A DNA stretch of 28,836 nt from Irineochytrium annulatum (GCA_027600665.1 JADGJL010000253.1:1-28836); one strand, 5' to 3'. Positions 1-10,763 are shown, counted from the stretch's first letter. Numbers and translations are program-made. The notes: generated by a model from the sequence alone, not told the origin.

Positions 1-1
1 C

Positions 2-121
2 GTCAACGGCATCCGAAAGATCAAGATGCAAACAGATATCCGGCGAGTTATTCGAGGTCATGAAGTCGCAAATGTGCGTGAAATGGTTAAATGCGTAAGC
101 ACTGTCCTAGGAAGTTTATGA
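2..121 (+). CDS. C-terminal tail of unidentified open frame (partial)
   Basis: The window opens with 39 sense codons ending in TGA at 119-121; the start must lie outside. The peptide is basic and helix-like (for example IRKIKMQTDIRRV). I do not recognise it. The reason to list it is the comparison with the other arm: over these 120 bases the two arms differ at only two positions, one changing Arg to Leu and one silent, with no indels, whereas the next several hundred bases carry frame-breaking indels. That pattern fits a constrained coding end, but the stretch is short and could be chance. Confidence 0.25.
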   Translation, partial: VNGIRKIKMQTDIRRVIRGHEVANVREMVKCVSTVLGSL

Positions 122-996
122 GCGAGATGCTGGATGCTGTCAACACATGCATCTCGCGACTTATCACTGCGCAACGGATCGTATTGTAATTAGCGTGACG
201 CACACGAAAACGCGACGACAGTCACATGGCGAACTTGAACCAGCTCGCGTTGATCTTCCCTGGAACAAAATTCGGGGTTCACGTGCGAAAGTCAGGGACA
301 CATGCGACCATCACTGCTGCACCGGCTGTAGACAACTTCATCGAGCGAGGGCGAGTTGCCTGTATAGCGCGGCATGCGTGGACGGCGGCGTGTCCTTCAA
401 CGAATTACTTTCACGATCGCCCGGGCTTCGCTGCATCTATTCTTCGTTATCGTCAGCAACAGTGCAAGTCCGATCTGAAATCTTCTTATGTTTGGTGGTT
501 GAGTTGCAATTGTACTCTGAACTGTTGAATCGCAGCCTTTAGTTTGGCCTACTTGCCAATTTATGCGTTTGCACACTGCGTACGAACATACACCTCGCTG
601 CATTTTGCCTCGCATATCGGCAGTTGCTTCTTCGGTGGAAGTAAATAAATAAATAAATCGACTACCAACCAATGGGGGACTCTACTTGTTGATAGATAGT
701 AATGGCAGAGGGTACCAGAGGGAAATTGTACTTGAAGGATGAAATAATTAATAAAAATTACCAAGTAAGACAAATGGAGAAAAGGAGGAAGCAATATTTT
801 TGTACTGTAAAAAACGATGGCTCCAGTGCTTTGCTGAAATTCGTATTCGTCCTTCTTTCCTCTGAAGCCTAACTCCACTTCACTCAAAGGATTTCCCTGA
901 TATACCAGATATACTTTTGACCAGGTAAATCCGCATTGTCTACAATTAATTGCCACCGCCACGCCGAGCCCTGCGAGTGTAGCCAGAGTATTCCAG
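122..996 (+). other. Non-coding part of left arm
   Basis: No gene is supported here. The corresponding right-arm stretch has a 176-codon open frame (28216-28746, minus), but the left copy has several indels that are not multiples of three, so the frame is not conserved. The stretch contains a TAAA microsatellite and, near 890-945, the degenerate left copy of the palindromic element described at 28001-28048. Confidence 0.6.
642..658 (+). repeat. (TAAA)n microsatellite, left arm
   Basis: About four TAAA units in a row. The same microsatellite lies at the matching place in the right arm, so it predates the arm duplication. Confidence 0.9.
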
Positions 997-1357
997 ATGA
1001 CCCTCGGGGCATAGACGGCTGCGTTCGTGCGCGGGCTCGCGGACGACCGCCGGCGTAAGGCGCAAGTCACAGCGCGTCTGGCCCAGGGGAAGGCGTGGCA
1101 GCCGGAGGATCGGCTCGCTGTTGCATGGTAATAATTGGGGTTTATTTGCGGCGCCTGGCCGCCACGTCGACGGCCTGTTGTTAATTTTTGATCATGAGTT
1201 CTTAAGGTGGACATTTCGGGCTACTCGAAGCTGTCTGCGGGCCTGACGTTCCTGGGAAAGCTGGAATCCGAAATCGTTACAAAGGCCGTCGGAGGCTATC
1301 TGAACAAGATCATAGACGTGATCGAGCTCTACAGCGGCGACATCGTTAGATTTCTTG
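997..1357 (+). pseudogene. Dead copy of soluble-cyclase exons 1-2 (left arm)
   Basis: The stretch matches gene D exon 1 (relic 997-1127), intron 1 (1128-1206) and exon 2 (1207-1357). Two lesions kill it. Codon 6 of exon 1, TAC in D, is TAG here. One base is missing near the end of exon 1, where GCAGTTTGCATG became GCTGTTGCATG. Exon 2 itself is still open and encodes VDISGYSKLSAG with the metal-binding Asp. Downstream of the exon 2 donor the gene does not continue: it runs into a second partial copy of itself. The copy is therefore a 5' fragment carried by the inverted repeat. Confidence 0.9.
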
Positions 1358-1384
1358 GTGAGTCGCAGTTCCCCTGCATCCTTA

Positions 1385-1622
1385 GTTCGTGCGCGGGCTC
1401 GCGGACGACCGCCGGCGTAAGGCGCAAGTCACAGCGCGTCTGGCCAAGGGGAAGGCGTGGCAGCAGGAAGATCGGCTCGCAGTTTGCATGGTAATAATTG
1501 GGGTTTATTTGCGGCGCCTGGCCGCCACGTCGACGGCTTGTTGTTAATTTTTGATCATGAGTTCTTAAGGTGGACATTTCGGGCTACTCGAAGCTGTCTG
1601 CGGGCTTGACGTTCCTGGGAAA
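1385..1622 (+). pseudogene. Second tandem partial copy of cyclase exons 1-2
   Basis: This repeats 1023-1259 at an offset of about 362 bases. It begins inside exon 1 (GTTCGTGCGCGG) and stops inside exon 2 at CCTGGGAAA, after which a poorly matching stretch (to about 1650) may be further decay. Unlike the first copy it keeps the intact exon 1 end (AGTTTGCATG followed by GT). It was therefore probably copied before, or from a source without, the 1-base deletion. It lacks a start codon and cannot be a gene. Confidence 0.88.
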
Positions 1623-1714
1623 TAGTTTTGAAGTCGTTATAGTATAGTAAGCTCAAATTTTAACAAATTGAATCGTCTAGAAGCTCTATATTGAATTGAA
1701 CAACGAGGATAAAA

Positions 1715-2025
1715 GAAGCTTTGCTCCTGACTTTTTAGCTACAATGTTTATTAAATTTTATTGAAACAGATTCGAGAGAAAAACTCAGAAAGATATTTTA
1801 TATGACCGCTGACGACATGAGCGGCTCTCTTCGCAACCCCGATTTGCCCCACTTTGCATAAAGGTCGAGCCTCAATCGAGCGAAGATACACCGGGGTGCC
1901 CATGCCTGGGAAAAACCAAAAAAATTCGCCGGGTTCATTCCTTTGTCCTTTTAAATGCTCCGTCAGTTTCAGAGCACTTGGACAACACGCCTTAGATCAA
2001 CCGCAAACTCTCGATCTCGGGCTTG
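1715..2025 (+). repeat. Decayed dispersed repeat, copy 1
   Basis: This matches the reverse complement of 16279-16596, with conserved blocks such as TTGCTCCTGA, ATGACCGCTGACGAC, TTTGCCCC and CGATCTCGGG separated by indels. Very roughly 70-75 percent of aligned bases agree by eye. Both copies are open over a short peptide (ALDQPQTLDLG here, PLDHPQVRDLG in the other), which suggests a relic of a coding sequence. I cannot name the parent gene. Confidence 0.75.
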
Positions 2026-3339
2026 CGCTCTCTAGAGGTGATTTAGCACTTGACTCCAGTCCAAACCTTCGCTGAAGCCGAGAAACCGTGACAGTGCCGC
2101 ATGGAGCGAAGTCGTCGTTGTGATCCTCGCCAGCTCGCCAGGATGCCAACAACTAATTTATCAAAAACGAGGCCATCTACAGAAACTGGGACGTCCAAAC
2201 GTGACGGGTCAGAAAAGAACGCCGCAAAGATATTGCATCTGAAAGAATATGAGCAATTTCCCACATTCGTGACCGAAACCGTGTTCATAAGGCCTGTTGT
2301 GCTAATATCAAATTCTTTGCTGAAAGGCCTTAAAGGCTCCCAATGTCGCGGAGTATTACCATGGTACGCTCGAGTCCACCCATTGAAAAGTTTGGGCGAT
2401 GCCACTGGCGTAAGGTTGATCGAGTCAATGAACTTGCTGGCCATGGCAGAGGGCCACCTTCCGCTTGCTGGAAAACCGCAAGAGAGGCCATCATCATTTT
2501 GTTGTCTTGCAGTTGCCGGTATATTCCGGACATTGGGTATGCAACCCGGTCGATGTAAGCAATGCATCGCCATGCTGCCGGCGATATAGCACTTCGACAC
2601 TGCCGTCATGCCGTCTCCGCGTGCATCAAATTATGCGAAATATCAAATAATTTTTTTTTAAACCACAATACTGCCAAAAATTCACTCACACTTTCTAACA
2701 ACGACGCCATCTTGGAGATGTTACCGTTTGGCTTTGTGTTGGGCGCGAGCAACATAGACATCAACCGAGAGGCGGCATACAACGAAGACAACGACCGCCA
2801 CCTCGAAGTCGTTCGATCCGGTGACTTGGGTTGTCGACCGTCACCTTCAAGGCAATTGTGGGCTTGCTTTCGGTTTCGATTGTGTTTCCCTCCTGTGCTC
2901 TTCCCTTTCGAGCTATCTGAATACGCCGTCGGGCCAATGTTATGCCAGTCATACTCACTGCGTGGAAGTTTAAATCATACAGCAGGTTTATTTTGCTGGG
3001 TGCAATGCGCCTGCTCCTTCCGCTCTGCGAGCAGATGCCTACATAGCCGCCTTGATGAGGTTGTCCCACTGCTACTGCTGCTCTCTCCAGTGTAAAACTA
3101 GTTACCACCAGAAACATACTTGCGCTGCGACACCAGCCACGCTCTAACAGTATGGGGTTGTATCAGCAGAAAAGGGCAAATCCTACTCTTGGCTGCTTCC
3201 AGACTATCCGAAAGGTGTCCGCGGTGAATGACAAAGTCGCATTTTATGCTATAATCCGACAGTATGCTGAGGCGGGGGAAGCGTTATCAAAACTTCCAAG
3301 TCAGTCTTGTGTGACGTAATAGCATCTTAGCCTCGTCTA

Positions 3340-3560
3340 TTCTCTTTATCATTTTTTTTTTTAAGTTCTTTCTCTTTATCATTGTTTCGTCTCTGTCCTT
3401 AAGCTCACCCCTTTTCTTCTGCATTTACCTCCGACAGCACAGCCTGCTTTACAGCCTACTTTCTCTTTAAGTCGTTCGTCCTAACTCTAAAGTCTTCGTC
3501 TATCGTTTTCCTTTATTACCGTTTGTTCTCCTTTCGTTGTAGCTAGTTTCCTTCTGGTAA
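3340..3560 (+). repeat. Pyrimidine-rich low-complexity tract
   Basis: The plus strand is strongly T/C-rich, with a run of twelve T and a twice-repeated TTCTCTTTATCATT block. It lies beyond the 3' end of the minus-strand receptor gene. No function is evident. Confidence 0.6.
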
Positions 3561-3850
3561 CGACGCTCGTTCTAATCGAACAAAGACATTCCGTACCTTG
3601 CATCCGGCGCTGTTTGCCCCTGACACAGACAGGACCTCAATCAGCAGGGCTGAACAGTAAAAGACGCCAGCTTGAATACCGCGCCCATTCGGGTCACGGG
3701 ACTTGTTTGCGGACTGTCGTAGAGGTTTAATCCGCTGAATTAAGGCAGATAAATGCATTGTCCTTCAATTTTAATGCCGATATATTGGGTTTAAAAGTTG
3801 ATGCATGTGCGAAACTCTCGCGAAAGATGGAAAAGCGCGCTGAGTGAAAT

Positions 3851-6800
3851 TCACGTCCACTCTTCCGCCACGGCGTTGAATGGCGCCGCAACCGACGTCC
3901 GTGGCGCATCCGTCCTCACTGCAGCTGATGCTCTCTTCGCCACAAACGGCGACCGTTCGTCCACCTGCGACGACCCTCCCCCACGACCACCCATGCTCCG
4001 GACACCACTGTCCCTCGAGACTCCCCACCCAGCCGACGACACGACGTCTCCCTTATCAAATGTGGGCATCGGACCCTCCGTCTGCCGCTCAATCGACGAC
4101 CTTCTGACACTCCCCTTGCCCCCTCCCACCGTTGCCTCCGACCTCTCTACCGCGCGCATCTTGCCGCCCTCCCCGGCGTTAACTCCACCCTCCCGCCCCC
4201 ACTCGCTCCTGTGGAACGTAGACGCGGACCTCGCGGCCTCGATCATTACCTGCACGGTGTCCCTTCCCAGCGCCCATCGCACGGCGTGCAGGACAAGCGG
4301 CAGCGCGATGACGGCCCCGACCTGGACCGCGACGGAGACGGACGCACCGTAGGTGGCGATGTGGTATTTGTATGCGACCATAACGAGCCAGCCAAGGCAG
4401 ACCTCGCGGTTAAGGTAGGCCTCGAGCGGGTTCAGGTAGGGCTGAATGTAAATGCGAGTCTGGCAGAGGGCCGCGACGAGGACAATGTGAACGTTCAGCT
4501 GGGTTCCGGCTTTGGATATGCAAACAAATTTAATTATGTTCAAAGAACAAGAGTGCAAAGGTACTCACGATCAAATCGCGCCGTCAGGGTAAAGATGATG
4601 CAGACGAGACCTTTCTCAACGATCGTCACGGGCAGCATATAAAAGTACTCTGGCTTGAATGAGCAGTACAGAACCTGCAGGAGCTTCTGCGACGGCGAGG
4701 CGTCCTCGCCGTAGATGATCGATTTGGTTGACCACATCCGGTGAAGCCGAAGCCCCGCCATCGTCGGAAACACGCCGAGAAGGAGGATGAGAACGGCGAC
4801 TGCCAGCACTAAAGCCGGCAGGTGAGCTTTACTGAGGCACATAACTTGGGGCACCATCGTCACCACCTCCTTGCCCTCGACGGCATTACACTGAAGGCTG
4901 TTGGAAGTACAATAGTTATTGAACCGTCCAGAGGAAACATAGAGCACGACAGTCGTACATTGAGAGACTCGTCTCGACTAGCGGCATGAGTGCAAACGTC
5001 ATCGTCGTAATAACGGCCCTCAAGCAAATGATGCTCAACCCATCCTTCCGCAAGTACCTGGGCGTGAACCGCCCGATTATCCTCGTCGCCCCCGGAACCG
5101 TACCCTGCACAACCCTCAACACGGCATAAATCCCTGACACATTGATGATCAGCAACGTGGGCAGCAGGAATCTGAACATGAGCTTGTCGAGCCCGGCAAT
5201 CGGTGCTGGGCAATCGGACGCCATTCCGTCGACGTTGAGCGAGGCCACGGCGAAGAAGACATTGATGGAGCCGAGGCCGATGGACGAGAGGGAGGGGCCG
5301 TAGATGTAGGTGACGACCTGGTAGTAGAAAAAGAGGATCTCGATGGTCGAATGGGAGTCGGAGGGCACGAGGAGAATGAAGCAGGCGCCGAGGAAGGAGC
5401 CGACGATGAGTAGCCAGAAGCTGAGACCGAGGGCGCGTGGGCACTGCGTCCGAGTTATTTAGCATACAACAGGCTGCTCAGCGTGCATAGTGCTTACCTT
5501 TCGACAACGGCTGTTCCAGAGGTACTCGGACGCGTCCGCGCACTCGGTGCACAGCGTGCCCGAGATCCCGTCCGCGCAGACGTCGTCATACCTGCACCCA
5601 CCCTCTGTTTCGCAATGTCAGCTCTATCCCTTCCAGATAACCAAAGGCCAAACGAGCAAGAACGCACCAGGACAGCACGTCAGCGGCATCGGGCACCTGT
5701 ACACATCCACCGTCGCCTTCGACCCATTCGTCAACGACGAGCGCGAGCCCCAGTACCCACTGTTGACGTTCACCACTGCTCCACCGGGACACACGGCGTC
5801 ATTGGGACAATCCCTGCAGGTACCATCGTTGGCCAGGTCCACAGAGTAAGTACCCTTCGGGCACGGCAGGCACGTGATCTCCCGGCCGTTGCTGTAACGG
5901 CCGTAGCCGACATGGCATTGCGCTGGTTGATGTATGGCGTTAGATACTAGAGGAAGGAGAGAAAGGGCTTACTAATGAAGTCCTGTGGTTTGGATGAAAG
6001 GCCGTTGCCGTAGATGGGAGGCAGGGAGTAGTTGAATCGCTTGAAGTCGTAAGTCGCGAACTGATACCAACCCGAGTCGGTTGCGTTCAGGTACGAGACG
6101 CTGTAGTAGCCAAGCCGGTCGCCTCCTTGACCTGCGTGCAAGTTTTAGTCAGCAACGCCAACGCATGGGAGGTAAGGGAAAGGCGACATTACCAAAGTTG
6201 ACGTAGCCTGTCTCCGTCATCACCTCCGGAAATGAGAAACTTCCTGGGACGTTGATGTACTGTGACAGATTCCACCGCCTGTTACCATCCGTTGGCACGG
6301 CCTCCGGGTGAGCCTTAATGATGGCGTCGTACCCACGGATCAGAAGCTCGAAGCACGTGAGATAGAATAAGCTGTACGCCTGTGATGTCGCACACACCGA
6401 TTAGAAACACAATCACCGCCTATATTGGCCGCAACGCACCAACGGTGGGCCATACTGCACTTCTGGGTACGTTCCCACATCAAGCCCCGCCCACGTCGCC
6501 AGAAACTCGTCATACATCAGCCCGTAGCCCTCCATGGGGAAGAAATTTATAAACCCGTTCGCCTTCGAGAGCACGTCGGGCGGGAGCAGGGAGACGTTCA
6601 GCGTCCGAGTGGAGTCGGTTGACATCCAGGTGTAGGGCCAGGTGAGCATGCCGAGACTGTCGGCGAGAATCAGGACGTCGCCGACAAATATCTCGGCGCA
6701 GGCGTAGACTACGATGGTCGATTGAGTGTTCTTCATGCCCCAAGGATTAGAGAACATTTCGCTTATAGTAGAGGCCCGTTACCTTGATTCTCGCGAGAGC

Positions 6801-7690
6801 GCTTTCGAAGTCGGCTGTAGTGCAAAGAGAAGAACTTCAGCATGACAACGATACTCAGCATGAGCAACCAAAATCAAAGGAAACTCACGATTGTCGTCGT
6901 TAATGTCGGCCCTCACGACCACCGTCAGATTCCAGCTTCCAGCCGACGCCACGAGCAGGTCCGCAATCCCGGAGGAGTAGCTGTCTGATCCGGAAAGGAT
7001 GGAGAAGGCCGTCCAACCTTGGTCGCTGATGAAGGCTAATATCGCAAGAGCCTGATTGTCGTCCTGCGGCAGCGTCCGGAAAAAATTCGGGAAGTTAAGC
7101 GGGTCCGACAGCGCTGGAGATGTTCTGCAGTTCGTGTTAAACCCAATCCACGTTGCCGACAGAGAGCACAGCGCTAAAAACGAGGTACTCACGCGGCCCC
7201 ATCACACAACGGCAACCCGTGCAGCCTCAGCTCCGACGCCAAGTACACGGTCACGTTTGAGTAGCCCGCACCCATGGCCGCGACGATGCCGTCGTCTATT
7301 GCGCCCGTAATGATTCTTGACGCGTCCATTACGCTCGGCACGTCTGGCGAGGCCAGGTCGGGCGTGATGACGATCTCAACGGCTCGCACGCTGGGGTGGT
7401 AGAAGGAGTTGTTGGCCACGTGCAGAGCCCGCCAGGCGTCCATCGTCTGATATATGGACCTGATGGGATGGCGCGTAAGCCGGCTAAAGCTGAGGACAAG
7501 GGAACAGCTCGAACACACACCTGACCCAGTCGTAGTCCCCTTGGTAGGCGAACGTCCCTACATAGCCAATTTTGATGGGCGGCGGGTTGGACGCCAGCGA
7601 GGCAGCCGCGACCGCGAGCAGGGCTCCAGCGACGCCGAGAAGCGATCGCGGCCAGCACGATACCGCACGCGACGGTGAGGGCCTCGTCAT
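3851..7690 (-). CDS. Multi-pass receptor with PBP-like ligand domain
   Basis: My 12-exon model gives 1066 residues: 7690-7521, 7459-7193, 7124-6889, 6814-6783, 6730-6440, 6379-6193, 6131-5973, 5946-5668, 5604-5498, 5443-4959, 4897-4569, 4509-3851. The 4959/4897 junction is the least certain. Residues 1-34 are a signal peptide (hydrophobic LLGVAGALLAVAAASLA). Residues 35-440 look like a type I periplasmic-binding/ANF-receptor ligand domain: IKIGYVGTFA at the start, IKNTQSTIVVYACAE in the middle and FGQGGDRLGYYSVSYLN near the end. Residues 450-577 are Cys-rich (CLPCPKGTYS, CRDCPNDAVCPGG), as in GCC2/GCC3 or ephrin-receptor-like repeats. About seven to nine hydrophobic segments follow (roughly 582-928). 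The cytoplasmic tail is Gly/Ser/Arg-rich with RRSS at 983-986. The design recalls class C GPCRs, but YLNPLEAYLNRE and FKPEYFYMLPVTIVEK resemble the membrane block of protist/fungal Cys-rich receptor-like proteins. Ligand and coupling are unknown. Confidence 0.8.
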
Positions 7691-8663
7691 TTGAGCAGCT
7701 GACAAGATTCGCGCGAGTCGAAGGGGTACTTGACGACGCGATCTCAAGCAGGCCGGCTCAGGGACGGGAGCGGATTGCGCAATGTAGGTAAATCCCTTGG
7801 GAGGAACGGCGATGCGCCGCATGGCCTTCCGTCCCGGGGTTTAGTCACGCGCCGGAGGCGGACGTGTCAATCTGCGTTAAACGGGATCGCCGGCTGCAGG
7901 TTGACGGCATTGGAGATCGACGTGTCCACTCCGATCGAGAATTGGACCCAAACTGGAAGAGATTTCTCGCGCCGCCGTGCCGTGTAAGGCGGCCGCGTCG
8001 ATTGCTCTGCAGTTCCCTCTCCAGCCGCGATGACTGGCACTGTCGGAGAATAAGACTGTATATTAATAAGCTCATGCGGTCCACATCCATCAGTTGGTGG
8101 ATCTCAGCATGAACATGGTCGCGCGCATAGCCTTCTTCAAGAGCATCGACAAGGTTACAGAAGCCTTTACCGACCATCCCCCATATCAGTGTCAGCTTCA
8201 TGAAACCTCGACGCTTTGCACCCAGTCGCCCTAGCTAGGGGTGGACTAGTCGCCATAGCCGAGTGGCGGCATGCCTACGATCCCAGCTCTGAGAGGGCTC
8301 AGGGGTGTGTCCTGATCAATCTCCTCGTCAGAGTGGTTCTCGCCGATGGAGTGCGAGTTTCGCAGAAACGCTCTTACCTGACCCGTCGGTTCAGACGCAT
8401 ACCTCGTCAAGCTACAATGCTCTAGAGCCTTCTGCGCCATGGCCTACCGGTCCTCGGGACGCCAACGCGGCGTCGCAGAGGACGGGCCTGCCGTCCTGAC
8501 ATCCCGGTTGGCGGCCCGTGTCGATCCCATGAACAATCTCGTCTGTAAATCTGTTCACCAGCAACGTAAATCGGCAGAAGCGTAGGGCAGACCGTCACCC
8601 GGTCGCTCCACCGCCCCCACGCAGCCCACTTAAACATTACTGCAGAGCTGATACGGAGGAAGT
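7691..8663. other. Upstream region of receptor gene; no gene seen
   Basis: This holds the presumed promoter of the minus-strand receptor gene and DNA leading to the cyclase pseudogene. Short open frames on both strands look like chance. A tRNA-like A box (TAGCCGAGTGG, 8257-8267) is present, but no B box or cloverleaf could be built. Confidence 0.5.
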
Positions 8664-9937
8664 AATGGCCGTCGCTCGGTTCACGGCCCAGTGCTCCGCG
8701 AGTTGAGCCGCGATCGCTCCGCAGTCGCATCTGTTTGCACCGCGGGGACTACTTCGGTGGTGGGATAGCGCTGCTTTAGTACTTTGCTGACCGATTTGGA
8801 AGAGGTGACGCCGTCCTGGTGACTTCCGCAAGAACAAGTCGTGAGGACCCAAATGGTGTTCCGCGCGATCGACTGCTGTCTCCACATCATGTCGGCTTAT
8901 TCCGCGATAGATCTCAACATGAAGCTCGCTGAAAGGAGCGCCGTGATCAATGGGAGAGCTGTGACGGCGATGGCAGAGCCGAACGTCGTGGAAAGCCGGG
9001 TCTCGTACGTGCAAATGCATTGCGCTATCACTGCTGGCGAGATCTCGCACGTCATCGCAGGAGACTTCGACCACCAGTTGAGTGACTTCATCAGTGGGCA
9101 TGGCGCGCTGTTGCAGTACAAAAGAGTGAGCAGGTGAATTCCTCAACTGAAATACCCCTCACCTGAGAGGAATCGTCACGACTGTGCGTTTTGAGTTGAT
9201 TTCTAGTCCACCAAGCTTTAAATGGTTACGGCGGAGGACCTCCTGAAGCTACAAATTGTCTACGAGGCAATCGCTAAAGTAGAAAATGCGGAGTATCGAC
9301 CGCCGTCGAGGAGCCAACATCTCCACGGAGTTTCGTACAGTCTCCACCCTTTTGTTGCTCTCTAGCAATATAAAGGGTGAGATTTTTTGAACAAGCACGC
9401 AGCGTTTTAAGTCGTTTGATTAATGATAAAGGTCAAAACCTATTAGCTCTCTTTGCGCTACCCCAGGTCTGCATGAACTTTGCCTAGTCTCATACGCTCA
9501 TCAATAACAGCGAGGAGTGCCTTCTTGCAACGCTTGAGTACCACAACTTGCTGCATAAAATGGATATACTGGATCACGTTCAACTAGAGGTTTATCAATT
9601 GACAGGAAATATAGCTCTACTTCAGTCGGCAACAAGAACCGCAGCGAGGCGAGCGATCTAGGTATATAGCACTTGGATTGAATTAGGGTGAAGCCCATGC
9701 TTTGAACGTCTACGGTGTTCTTTCTTGCTCAGGGCGGGACATGGCTCGCAGAAGCTTTGCGAGCAAGAGAGCTTGAATGCACCAAAAGAGCATAGGATTG
9801 GACATCAGGAAGGAAATTCAGCTCTATCAAATGATGGGAGTCCGAGGGGAATCGTTGACGTGGAGGCACCAAGCGGCTTTCCAAAGTCGATGCTGGCAAC
9901 ACTCCTTGTTGGTCCTGTTAATTCTCAGGAATTTTGA
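8664..9937 (+). pseudogene. Decayed soluble-cyclase-like pseudogene
   Basis: Landmarks of the family appear in the right order with many stops and frameshifts. At 8664 is an exon 1 relic (MAVARFTAQ against MTVGAYTAA). Near 8800-8820 the second metal-binding segment survives as GDAVLVT. At 8841-9130 the C1 domain reads CCLHIMSA and HCAITAGEISHVIAGD, matching CCLHVATC and HFAITAGNMSRVIIGD. At 9311-9370 is STEFRTVSTL, at 9422-9464 the C2 start NDKGQNLLALFALP, at 9624-9650 VGNKNRSE. At 9851-9900 the ATPase P-loop region reads VEAPSGFPKSM, where intact copies have VEAASGLGKSM. Nothing recognisable follows, so the 3' two thirds are lost. The stop in exon 1 and the changed P-loop show it is dead. 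It has the same orientation as gene A, just upstream of it. Confidence 0.88.
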
Positions 9938-10763
9938 GAGCTCGAGAAAACGGCGTTGTCGCGTGCTTGTGAACGTTACCTGACTTGAAGGCCTGCCACG
10001 TTTTAACTCAAAAAAGCATTTTTATGACTTACCTCATGCTTGGGTGAATTTATTACCTCGAGGTATGAGTTAATACGTTAGAAACGGTCCAATCGTGCAC
10101 ACGCTTTAATGCCATTTATTTTGCTATTCACAGCCGTGGTACGACGGGCAGCAGGTGCACAGGGTGAAGTCAACGGGCGACGGCCTTGATCCTGCCATTG
10201 AATTATGTTGATCTCCGGGCCCCTGCCACGGATAAGGAACGTTAACAGCTGACGGATATCTTTTATGCGCGTTGCTCGATCTCTGCCTCGACGGTTGCAG
10301 TATTTTCCCCGCTCCGGTTGACGCCTTCAGGAAGCCTTATATCCTGCTCCGTAAAGCCAACAACCCGTGCTGTTCGATGCCGCCCATCCTCTCGACAGTC
10401 GCTACCCAACGGCCGTTCACGTAAAGATTTATGCAGACGTCGCGTTCATTGTCGCGAACAAAGGCAAGAGTGAAGGTTTTACAGCATAGCCTGCTTTTTG
10501 CCTGCTCTCGTCGTGAACATCAACTTTCCCCCTATCATTAGTAACAATATTCATGTTCAGGCATTCGAATATCTGCACATCATTTTTGGGCATCTTTTTT
10601 ATACTGCGATTTCTACCGCGCGGATAGTATAAAAATCGTTGTACATGAAAAACCTGCTTACTTGAGGATTGACAGATTTACTCCTCCTGCTCTTGGCAAA
10701 ATCTGTATTGTCCTTTGTGGCAACGCCTTGGCGGCGGCGGATAAGCCCAACCAGAAGGTCCAA
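9938..10763. other. Region upstream of cyclase gene A
   Basis: No complete gene is seen. It presumably contains the promoter of gene A. An in-frame extension upstream of the chosen start of A is open back to an ATG at 10662. A short protein-like relic lies on the minus strand at 10337-10483. Confidence 0.5.
10337..10483 (-). pseudogene. Possible relic of a LamG/ConA-like lectin domain
   Basis: Forty-eight codons are open on the minus strand and include FTLAFVRDNERD followed by INLYVNGRWVATVE. That pairing is the pattern of the strand-turn-strand 'LYVNG' core of laminin-G/concanavalin-like domains. The frame ends at a TAA, and an adjacent frame continues with GFTEQDIRLPEGVN, suggesting a frameshift. 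It is too short to be a gene and no splice-joined remainder was found. This rests on one motif, so it is a weak call. Confidence 0.3.

Larger units (their letters stand above)
1..1384 (+). repeat. Left arm of long window-framing inverted repeat
   Basis: Read on the plus strand, this arm matches the reverse complement of 27557-28836. The first 77 bases are identical and only two mismatches (positions 78 and 103) occur in the first 120. Further in, identity falls to very roughly 90 percent with many small indels, and the left arm has extra sequence near 735-830 and 860-890. The match ends sharply after GCATCCTTA at 1384. The arm holds, from outside in, the tail of an open frame, non-coding DNA with a TAAA microsatellite, and a dead copy of cyclase exons 1 and 2. 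The divergence argues against a simple assembly fold-back. Confidence 0.93.
1623..3850. other. Gene-poor region between left arm and receptor gene
   Basis: No gene is supported. The stretch to about 1830 is AT-rich. A decayed repeat lies at 1715-2025. Two open frames overlap on opposite strands at 2043-2609 (minus, 188 codons) and 2101-2589 (plus, 162 codons); neither resembles a family I know and both may be chance. An open frame of 71 codons at 3543-3758 (minus) is likewise unrecognised. The region ends in a pyrimidine-rich tract downstream of the receptor's stop codon. Confidence 0.5.

Noticed and set aside
2043..2609. 188-codon minus-strand frame overlapping a 162-codon plus-strand frame.
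   Set aside because: Neither resembles a known family or has splice-linked neighbours; they are mutually antisense and may be chance.
3798..4352. 184-codon plus-strand open frame rich in Pro, Ser and Thr.
   Set aside because: Antisense shadow of the receptor's low-complexity tail, with no family resemblance.
8252..8330. tRNA- or SRP-RNA-like start (A box TAGCCGAGTGG, then an Alu-like CCCAGCT stretch).
   Set aside because: No B box, no acceptor complement and no anticodon stem could be found, and the SRP UGUNR loop motif is missing.
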